Positions 1 through 4,242 of a DNA stretch of 5,473 nt are shown here, one piece after another (the stretch's first letter is position 1; the number at the start of each line of letters is the position of its first letter). This DNA is from an uncultured Bacillota bacterium (GTDB lineage Bacteria > Bacillota_I > Bacilli_A > RFN20 > CAG-826). Both the position numbers and the translations under genes were made by a program. The notes beneath the pieces are model-generated. The model searched no databases and was not told the DNA's origin. It saw nothing but the letters and a program-made list of their open reading frames with translations. Location of the stretch: positions 1 through 5,473 of the forward strand of contig CASFWS010000076.1 in NCBI GenBank assembly GCA_949298295.1. The letters run 5' to 3'.

Positions 1-163
1 TGATCTCAACCTTGGCTCCGACGTCGTAGCTTTGGACCACCGCCCGGCAGAGCACGTCGTCGTTGATCACGAAATACTTGTCCATTCGGGCAAGCTTTTT
101 CTCGATCGCGGATTTAATGGCATCGGTGACTTCGATGTTCTTTCCTTGGATCTGATACTTCAT
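1..163 (-). CDS. hpf: Ribosome hibernation promoting factor, HPF/RaiA family (partial, N-terminal 54 residues)
   Basis: The reading frame starts at ATG 163-161 and stays open to the window edge, so only the N-terminal part is visible (54 residues). It begins MKYQIQGKNIEVTDAIK and continues through a KKLARMDKYF segment, which matches the beta-alpha opening of the HPF/RaiA/YvyD family. This family binds the 30S subunit in stationary phase; long forms dimerise ribosomes into inactive 100S particles and short forms act with Rmf. Whether this is a long or short form cannot be told because the C-terminus is outside the window. The start is supported by GGAGG (173-177), 9 nt before the ATG, and by family alignment from residue 1. 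It lies downstream of metK on the same strand with a 117-bp gap and a plausible promoter of its own, so I treat it as a separate unit. A cysteine at residue 44 is not something I recognise as a family feature. Confidence 0.88.
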   Translation of the reverse strand, partial: MKYQIQGKNIEVTDAIKSAIEKKLARMDKYFVINDDVLCRAVVQSYDVGAKVEI

Positions 164-280
164 TGTCTATGTCCTCCGTAAGGGCTTTCACCCTATCTAT
201 GCCTTTATTCTAGTGTTTATTGGGGACCTTTGGAATAACACCAAGGCCTTTCCTTCGATGGAATCTAAAGAAATTGCAAC
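164..280 (-). promoter_or_regulatory. metK-hpf intergenic gap with candidate hpf promoter (TTCCAA-17-TAGAAT)
   Basis: On the minus strand a TAGAAT -10 box lies at 207-212 (5 of 6 to consensus), with a weak TTCCAA -35 at 230-235 and 17-bp spacing. This would start transcription near position 200 and give a leader of about 37 nt containing the GGAGG site. A short AGGG/CCCT hairpin (181-194) lies just upstream of the ribosome binding site. I see no clear intrinsic terminator after metK: the only stem there (around 222-252) has two bulges and no U tract. Some hpf expression by read-through from metK is therefore possible. The promoter is an inference from box similarity only. Confidence 0.4.
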
Positions 281-1456
281 TTAAATTCTTTTGTGTCCCT
301 TGAAGAATTCCTTCAGTTCATCGACCTTGTCGAGCTTCTCCCAGGGGAGGTCGATGTCCGGGCGCCCGAAGCATCCGTAATTGGTCGTGTCGGCATATTT
401 GAAGCTCGGGTGTTGGAGGCTGAACTGCTTGATGATTGCTCCCGGCCGGGCGTCGAAGAACCTCTCGATGGCCTCGAGGATGACCTCGTCTTCGTAGTGG
501 CGGGTATGGAAGGTCGTAAGACCGATGGAAAGAGGTTTGGCCACCCCGATGGCATAGGAAAGCTGAATCTCGAGGCGTTCGGCCGCCCCGGCGGCGACGA
601 GGTTTTTGGCCATGTAGCGGGCATAGTAGGAGGCGCTCCGGTCGACCTTCGTCGGGTCTTTGCCCGAGAAGGCGCCGCCGCCATGGCGGCAGCTTCCCCC
701 GTAGGTGTCGACCACGAGCTTTCGCCCGGTGAGCCCGGTATCGCCGGCCGGGCCGCCGATGACGAAGCGGCCGGTCGGGTTGACAAGACAGCGGAAATCG
801 CGGTTGAGGTGGAAACTATCGACGACCGGGAGCATGACGTTCTTACAAAGGAAGTCCTGAAGTTCCGGGATCGAGATGCCTTCGTCGGTCTGGACCGACA
901 TGAGGATGGCGTGGACGGAGGGTCCTCCCGGATGGCCGTAGTCGATGGTCACCTGGCTCTTCATGTCGGGCCGGGCATGGGGGAACTTCCCTTCGTGGCG
1001 GAGGCTCGAGGCCACCCGGACGAGCTTATGGGCAATCGAGATGGGAAGCGGCATGTAGCCCTCGGATTCCTTCGTCGCGTACCCGAACATGAAACCTTGG
1101 TCCCCAGCCCCGGTTTCCAGGAGCGTACCCCGGTCGACCCCTTGGGCGATGTCCGAGGACTGGCCGCGGAGCAAATTGACGACCTTGCAGCTGTCGCAGC
1201 CGATTCCGTCTTCATGCTTGAAGTAGCCGATTTTCCGAAGGACCGAGCGGGCGATCCCCTCGGCATCGATGTCGCGGTAATTGGTAACTTCTCCGCCAAT
1301 AAGGACAAACTCATCGCTCACGAACACCTCGCAAGCCGAATGGGCGTGCGGGTCGAGCTCGAGCGAGCGATCGAGGATGCTGTCGGCGATGAGGTCGGCC
1401 ACCTTATCAGGATGGCCTTCGGATACCGATTCCGAAGTGAAGAGCGTTTTTTCCAT
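281..1456 (-). CDS. metK: S-adenosylmethionine synthetase (methionine adenosyltransferase)
   Basis: MetK makes S-adenosylmethionine from ATP and L-methionine in the cytoplasm, releasing phosphate and pyrophosphate. The 391-residue length is typical of bacterial MetK. Signature elements appear in order: GHPDK (14-18, ATP/methionine site), GAGDQG (116-121), the GGPAGDTGLTGRKL segment (234-247), and the P-loop-like GGGAFSGKDPTKVDRS (259-274). All three family domains are represented and no key residue appears lost. The frame is open a further 34 codons upstream, but I chose ATG 1456-1454 because family similarity starts at MEKTLFTSESVSEGHPDK, an AAAGGAAC ribosome binding site lies a few nt upstream, and the upstream codons overlap a riboswitch and terminator that must be untranslated. 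Regulation is probably SAM-dependent premature termination through the leader at 1479-1618. It sits between a terminated pduL operon and hpf. Confidence 0.97.
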   Translation of the reverse strand: MEKTLFTSESVSEGHPDKVADLIADSILDRSLELDPHAHSACEVFVSDEFVLIGGEVTNYRDIDAEGIARSVLRKIGYFKHEDGIGCDSCKVVNLLRGQSSDIAQGVDRGTLLETGAGDQGFMFGYATKESEGYMPLPISIAHKLVRVASSLRHEGKFPHARPDMKSQVTIDYGHPGGPSVHAILMSVQTDEGISIPELQDFLCKNVMLPVVDSFHLNRDFRCLVNPTGRFVIGGPAGDTGLTGRKLVVDTYGGSCRHGGGAFSGKDPTKVDRSASYYARYMAKNLVAAGAAERLEIQLSYAIGVAKPLSIGLTTFHTRHYEDEVILEAIERFFDARPGAIIKQFSLQHPSFKYADTTNYGCFGRPDIDLPWEKLDKVDELKEFFKGHKRI

Positions 1457-1478
1457 TTTCTGTTCCTTTCCCTTTGGC

Positions 1479-1504
1479 AAGAAAAACCCGCCCACGGGGG
1501 CAGG
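1479..1504 (-). terminator. Intrinsic terminator in the metK leader (riboswitch expression platform)
   Basis: On the minus strand CCUGCCC (1504-1498), loop CCGU and GGGCGGG (1493-1487) form a 7-bp stem with one G-U pair. It is followed by UUUUUCUU (1486-1479). It lies 16 nt downstream of the candidate SAM aptamer and 22 nt upstream of the metK start, the usual place for a transcriptional OFF switch. A competing hairpin AGGAAG-CCU-CUUCCU (1516-1502) shares the first three bases of the terminator stem. The P4 loop of the aptamer (CCCACG, 1539-1534) is complementary to CGUGGG (1496-1491) within the terminator loop and 3' arm. Confidence 0.8.
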
Positions 1505-1520
1505 AAGAGGCTTCCTAAGT

Positions 1521-1618
1521 CCATCGTTCCGGTCGTGGGAGCCGGCTGAGGGCAGCACTTACCGGCTATCGCCGGAGTTGCTAGCGTCCTTTGGCCCTCC
1601 GTGGACGCTTCTTGATGG
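1521..1618 (-). promoter_or_regulatory. Candidate SAM riboswitch aptamer, SAM-I clan (compact, non-canonical) upstream of metK
   Basis: The minus strand folds by eye into a SAM-I-like four-way junction. P1 is CCAUC (1618-1614) with GAUGG (1525-1521). P2 is GCGUCC (1608-1603) with GGACGC (1589-1584). P3 combines CU/AG pairs next to the junction with a CCGGC-GAUA-GCCGG hairpin (1575-1562). P4 is CCGG/CCGG (1545-1542 with 1532-1529). The P2 loop GAGGGC (1599-1594) can form a 6-bp pseudoknot with GCCCUC (1553-1548), as in the SAM-I clan. Comparison with the Thermoanaerobacter SAM-I aptamer shows the ligand-contact positions kept: AUCAAG at P1/J1-2 (U 1615, G 1611), GCAA (C 1580, A 1579) and GUGC (U 1557, G 1556). 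P2 lacks the kink-turn of classical SAM-I, which recalls SAM-IV, but P4 is present, which SAM-IV lacks. The metK context and downstream terminator agree with a SAM-OFF switch. Assignment is by eye, without a covariance-model search. Confidence 0.8.
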
Positions 1619-1633
1619 CTTTTTTCGGGGGTA

Positions 1634-1661
1634 AGTGTAGCAGGCTCTCTCCTTAAGTAAA
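1634..1661 (-). promoter_or_regulatory. Candidate metK promoter, TTTACT-16-TACACT with extended -10
   Basis: On the minus strand a TTTACT box (1661-1656) is separated by 16 bp from TACACT (1639-1634). The latter is preceded by TGC (1642-1640), giving an extended -10 of the TGnTAnnnT form. Each hexamer matches the sigma-70 consensus at 4 of 6 positions. The predicted transcription start near 1627 falls about 9 nt ahead of the first riboswitch helix, which is what a dedicated riboswitch leader needs. The -35 box overlaps the U tract of the upstream operon terminator. Confidence 0.55.
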
Positions 1662-1692
1662 GAAAAAGAGGATGGGCTCAGCGCCCATCCTC
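1659..1692 (-). terminator. Strong intrinsic terminator of the pduL-TSCPD operon, built from the end of the coding sequence
   Basis: On the minus strand GAGGAUGGGC (1692-1683) pairs perfectly with GCCCAUCCUC (1677-1668) around the loop GCUGA. It is followed by UUUUUCUUU (1667-1659). The stem's 5' arm encodes the last residues of the TSCPD protein and its stop codon UGA sits in the loop, so termination follows translation directly. It isolates the pduL operon from metK. Confidence 0.93.
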
Positions 1693-1956
1693 CTTCGAGG
1701 CGAGATAGCTTTTGAGGGCAAGGGCCACCTGATTGGGGCAGGAATCAGTCCCCGTTCGGCTTCCCGGGCAGCGGATCCCCTCCAAAAGGGAAATCACTTC
1801 CTCGATCTTCCGCCCCTCGGATAGGCGGGAAACCCCTTGGGTATTCCCCGCGCATCCCCCGACGACGGCCATCTTCTTGATGATTCCGTCCTCGATCTCG
1901 AAGCGGAATTCCCGCGAGCAGACGTTGACGGGACGGTAGATGAATGTTTCGCTCAC
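1678..1956 (-). CDS. Small TSCPD-domain protein (TIGR03905-like family), function unknown
   Basis: This 92-residue protein resembles the short free-standing TSCPD-domain proteins of Firmicutes; the same domain also occurs at the C-terminus of some class II ribonucleotide reductases. Visible signatures are an N-terminal VCSREFRFEIEDG segment, GGCAGN (33-38), a LEGIRC segment (58-63) and a SCPNQ motif (72-76). Four cysteines (13, 35, 63, 73) are spaced as in the family and suggest metal or redox chemistry, although the function is unknown. The motif here reads TDSCPNQ instead of the eponymous TSCPDQ. I chose GTG 1956-1954 because family similarity begins just after it. The frame is open further upstream, but only out of frame over pduL. 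The GTG lies 1 nt after the pduL stop, with AAGUAAG directly before it and no well-placed strong ribosome binding site, so translation is probably coupled to pduL. A role linked to PduL is only suggested by the operon. Confidence 0.85.
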   Translation of the reverse strand: MSETFIYRPVNVCSREFRFEIEDGIIKKMAVVGGCAGNTQGVSRLSEGRKIEEVISLLEGIRCPGSRTGTDSCPNQVALALKSYLASKEDGR

Positions 1957-1957
1957 C

Positions 1958-2563
1958 TTACTTGACGATGGTCCCGTAAATCGTCCCGCCGGCATTGGCC
2001 GCGTTGCTCTCGTCGGTGTCGATGTGCATGGCAAGGGCATAGCTCTCGCTCACCCGGATGACGGTGTCGCCGAAGACGGTCTCCCGGCCGGTCCCTTCGA
2101 TCTTCACCTGCACGATGTACCCGTTCTTAACGCCGAAAGCCTCGGCATCCTTCGGGGTCATGTGGATGTGGCGCTTGGCGACGATGAGCCCTTCCTTGAG
2201 GTCGAGGCGCTTCCCGTTGAGGGGGTTCACGACGGCGATCGGGGCGCTTCCCGCGGTATCCCCGCTCTCGCGGATCGGAGCCTTGACTCCGAGGGTCCGG
2301 CTGTCGGTCAGGGAGATCTCGATCTGGTCGGCCTTCCGGAAGGGCCCGAGGATCGAGACGTTCTTGATGACCCGCTCCTTGCCGGTCTTCGGATTGACGG
2401 GGCCGACGAGGTCGAGGCGGGTCGTCGAGACGAACTGCCCAGGCTGGGAAAGGGGGGCCCGGACCTCGAGCTTTCCGCCTTCGGTCCCCATGAGATAGTC
2501 GAAGGACTCTTGGGTAAGGTGGATGTGGCGAGCGCTCGTTTCAACGATGAATTTCAGTTCCAT
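1958..2563 (-). CDS. pduL: PduL-type phosphate acyltransferase (phosphotransacylase)
   Basis: PduL enzymes interconvert acyl-CoA and acyl-phosphate (propanoyl- or acetyl-), usually feeding an acyl kinase to make ATP. The 201-residue protein has the two tandem PduL/PTAC half-domains, with the family zinc-ligand signatures SARHIHL (10-16) in the first and AKRHIHM (129-135) in the second, plus the HIDTDESNAA segment (180-189) near the C-terminus. The histidine pair begins at residue 13, so there is no room for the N-terminal encapsulation peptide of microcompartment PduLs. A cytosolic, Pta-like housekeeping role is therefore more likely, and no shell-protein gene is present. An ATG start with GGAGG (2571-2575) 7 nt upstream is well supported. 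It is first in an operon with the TSCPD gene and divergent from mgtE. No acetate or propionate kinase is in the window. Substrate preference cannot be read from the sequence. Confidence 0.95.
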   Translation of the reverse strand: MELKFIVETSARHIHLTQESFDYLMGTEGGKLEVRAPLSQPGQFVSTTRLDLVGPVNPKTGKERVIKNVSILGPFRKADQIEISLTDSRTLGVKAPIRESGDTAGSAPIAVVNPLNGKRLDLKEGLIVAKRHIHMTPKDAEAFGVKNGYIVQVKIEGTGRETVFGDTVIRVSESYALAMHIDTDESNAANAGGTIYGTIVK

Positions 2564-2581
2564 GTGTTTTCCTCCAAGCGG

Positions 2582-2587
2582 ATTATA
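2582..2587 (-). promoter_or_regulatory. Candidate pduL -10 box (TATAAT) with no recognisable -35
   Basis: A perfect TATAAT lies on the minus strand 18 bp upstream of the pduL start codon. At 17-bp spacing the -35 position reads CGAAAC, a poor match that overlaps the palindrome at 2606-2621. The predicted start near 2575 would leave a leader of only about 12 nt starting at the GGAGG itself. Either the promoter depends on an activator bound over the palindrome, or the true start is elsewhere. Confidence 0.5.
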
Positions 2588-2605
2588 TACCCCTTTTGCT
2601 TCCCG

Positions 2606-2628
2606 TTTCGCCTAGGCGAAAGCGCTTT
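2606..2628. promoter_or_regulatory. Two overlapping perfect palindromes (candidate operators) in the pduL-mgtE divergent gap
   Basis: TTTCGCCTAGGCGAAA (2606-2621) is a perfect 16-bp inverted repeat, and AAAGCGCTTT (2619-2628) is a perfect 10-bp one sharing the AAA. The first covers the -35 position of the candidate pduL promoter and both lie just upstream of the candidate mgtE promoter. The second, extended to CGAAAGCGCTTTGG, keeps the central core of LacI/CcpA-type operators and differs from TGAAAGCGCTTTCA at three outer positions. As RNA the first could also form a hairpin, but it has no U tract on either strand. Operator function is an inference from symmetry and position. Confidence 0.5.
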
Positions 2629-2632
2629 GGGG

Positions 2633-2661
2633 TTTACCGGGGCAAATGCCGAGCCTAGACT
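2633..2661 (+). promoter_or_regulatory. Candidate mgtE promoter, TTTACC-17-TAGACT
   Basis: On the plus strand TTTACC (2633-2638) and TAGACT (2656-2661) lie 17 bp apart. Each matches the sigma-70 consensus at 4 of 6 positions, and both resemble the hexamers proposed for metK in this window. A start near 2668 leaves a leader of about 15 nt, too short for an M-box Mg2+ riboswitch, so Mg2+ control would be at the level of the protein's own cytosolic sensor domains. Confidence 0.4.
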
Positions 2662-2682
2662 AGCCGGGAAGGAGGTAGACCC

Positions 2683-4197
2683 ATGGAAGAAAATAGCGAA
2701 ATCGAGTTCCACGAAAGCGAGGAAACGTCCGAGGACGCCCTCGAGGCCAAGTTCGACCCGTCCGCCCTGAAAAAGGCCATCGATAGCCACGACCGGGAGG
2801 CCCTGAACACAATTTTCGAGCTCGTCCCCGACGTCGACATCGCCGAGGCGGCCGAAAGCCTTTCCATTGCCGAGCTCCTCTCTTTCTTCCGCGAGGTCGA
2901 ATCGAGCAAGACGGCTCAGATCTTCGATGAGCTGAGCCAAGACAAGAAGGAAGAGCTCGTCAACGCCCTAAAAGACAAGGACCTGGTAAGCCTCATCGCC
3001 GCCCAAGAACCCGACGACCTCGCCGACACCGTCGGGGGGATGCCGGCCAACCTAGCCAAGAAAGTGCTCGACGCCGCCCCGAAGGAAATGCGGAAGGACG
3101 TCAACCGCCTCCTCAAGTTCAAGGAAGGGACGGCCGGGGCCATCATGACGACCGAATACCTCGAGGTCCGCGATTCCTTGACCGTTCAGGAAACGGCCGC
3201 TTACGTTCGGGCCCGGGGCAAGGAAGCCGAGACCATCTACACCCTCTTCGTCCGCAACGGGAAGAACAAGTTCGTCGGCACCCTCGACCTCGACGACCTC
3301 ATCTTTGCCGCCGGGGAAGCGAAAATCGCCGACATCCTTAACCGCGATGCTCCCTATTGCCACGCTTCCACCGACCAGGAGGAGGTCGCCAACATGTTCC
3401 GCCGCTACGACGTCAACGCCATGGCCGTCCTCAACGACGACGATTGCTTGACCGGCATCGTCACCTTCGACGACGCGATGGATGTCCTAGCCGAGGAAGC
3501 CAACGAAGACATCGCCAACATGAACGCCGTCTCCAACCTCGACGACGCCTACCTCGAGACCCATCCGATCAAGATGGCCAAGAAGTGCGTCCCTTGGATC
3601 ATCATCCTTCTCATCCTCGGGACCTTCTCCTCGATGGTCCTCTCCGTCTTCCAGGATTCCCTCTCGGTCGTTCCGGTCCTCGCCGCCTTCATCCCCGTCC
3701 TCATGGATACCGGGGGCAACGCCGGCGGGCAGACCATCGCCCTTATGATCCGGGGACTGGCCCTCAAGGAATTCGAACCGAAGCAGTTTTGGAAAATCGT
3801 CCTCCTCGAGCTTAGGAGTGCCCTTCTCATATCGGCGACGATTGCCGTCTTCGCCTTCTTCTGGTTCACCATCGAGCAATACACCGGCATCGTCCACAAC
3901 ACCGAGGCCGACATCGCCATCGGCAATCCCGACGGCTGGGCGACAATCTGGAACGGGCAGTGCTGGAGCTGGCCTTTCTTCATCGAGGTGGCCAAGGTAT
4001 CGGGCGTCGTTTCCGGGACCCTCTTCATCACGACGATTGTAAGCAAGCTCATCGCCGTCATCCTTCCCCTTGGGGCGGCCGCCCTTAAGAAAGACCCGGC
4101 CATCGTAAGCCAGCCCCTATTGACCACGATCGTCGACGTCTCGAGCCTCCTCATCTTCTTCGCGATAGCCCAAGGGGTCATCACAAGCCTCGTCTAG
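2683..4197 (+). CDS. mgtE: Magnesium transporter/channel MgtE (CBS-domain containing)
   Basis: MgtE is a homodimeric Mg2+-selective inner-membrane channel, closed by cytosolic Mg2+ binding to its N and CBS domains. This 504-residue protein has an acidic N-terminal tail (1-25), the superhelical MgtE N domain (about 26-150), two CBS domains (about 152-215 and 217-275), a linker/plug helix (about 276-300) and five predicted membrane segments (about 303-323, 328-360, 373-398, 435-465, 482-503). The hallmark MDTGGNAGGQT lies at 341-351 and the TTIVDVSS motif at 481-488, whose Asp485 corresponds to the pore-selectivity aspartate of the family. It is longer than the usual roughly 450 residues, partly because of the acidic tail and partly because of a loop of about 35 residues (399-432, rich in Trp, Asn and Asp) between the third and fourth membrane segments. 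The ATG has AAGGAGGT (2669-2676) upstream. It is transcribed divergently from pduL and ends in a shared terminator. Confidence 0.96.
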   Translation: MEENSEIEFHESEETSEDALEAKFDPSALKKAIDSHDREALNTIFELVPDVDIAEAAESLSIAELLSFFREVESSKTAQIFDELSQDKKEELVNALKDKDLVSLIAAQEPDDLADTVGGMPANLAKKVLDAAPKEMRKDVNRLLKFKEGTAGAIMTTEYLEVRDSLTVQETAAYVRARGKEAETIYTLFVRNGKNKFVGTLDLDDLIFAAGEAKIADILNRDAPYCHASTDQEEVANMFRRYDVNAMAVLNDDDCLTGIVTFDDAMDVLAEEANEDIANMNAVSNLDDAYLETHPIKMAKKCVPWIIILLILGTFSSMVLSVFQDSLSVVPVLAAFIPVLMDTGGNAGGQTIALMIRGLALKEFEPKQFWKIVLLELRSALLISATIAVFAFFWFTIEQYTGIVHNTEADIAIGNPDGWATIWNGQCWSWPFFIEVAKVSGVVSGTLFITTIVSKLIAVILPLGAAALKKDPAIVSQPLLTTIVDVSSLLIFFAIAQGVITSLV

Positions 4198-4202
4198 GAG
4201 CC

Positions 4203-4238
4203 AAAAAGAGCCGCGGGTCGCCCCGCGGCTTTCCTTTT
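4203..4238. terminator. Bidirectional intrinsic terminator between mgtE and the convergent membrane-protein gene
   Basis: AGCCGCGGG (4209-4217), loop TCGC and CCCGCGGCT (4222-4230) form a perfect 9-bp GC-rich stem, extendable by a G-T and an A-T pair. On the plus strand it is followed by TTCCTTTT (4231-4238), and on the minus strand by CTTTTT (4208-4203). It lies 11 nt after the mgtE stop and 12 nt after the stop of the opposing gene, so it serves both. Confidence 0.92.
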
Positions 4239-4242
4239 GCCC

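Noticed and set aside
222..252. Stem after metK resembling a terminator (GGCCUUGG with CCAAAGGUCC)
   Set aside because: Two bulges and no U tract on the minus strand; not credible as an intrinsic terminator.
293..1549. 418-codon open frame on the plus strand, antisense over all of metK
   Set aside because: Its translation shows no recognisable domain, whereas the minus strand encodes an intact MetK. Long antisense frames are expected in GC-rich genes with strong third-position bias.
1457..1558. 34-codon N-terminal extension of MetK from ATG 1558
   Set aside because: It would be translated from within the riboswitch and terminator, has no family counterpart, and the ATG at 1456 has the conserved N-terminus and a ribosome binding site.
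1457..1677. T-box, SAM-II, SAM-III, SAH or tetrahydrofolate riboswitch as alternative identity for the metK leader
   Set aside because: No T-box core sequence, no H-type pseudoknot as in SAM-II, no SMK-type pairing to the ribosome binding site, and no SAH or THF conserved blocks; the SAM-I-clan core fits far better.
1958..2563. Microcompartment-targeted PduL
   Set aside because: The first zinc-ligand histidines are at residues 13 and 15, leaving no N-terminal encapsulation peptide, and no shell-protein gene is in the window.
2564..2682. M-box or other Mg2+ riboswitch upstream of mgtE
   Set aside because: The gap is only 119 bp, contains both promoters and shows no M-box-like extended helices. 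The likely leader is about 15 nt.
1940..2770. 276-codon plus-strand frame antisense to pduL and running into the start of mgtE
   Set aside because: It lacks family similarity that I recognise, overlaps the clear pduL gene and the mgtE ribosome binding site, and has the same codon-bias explanation.
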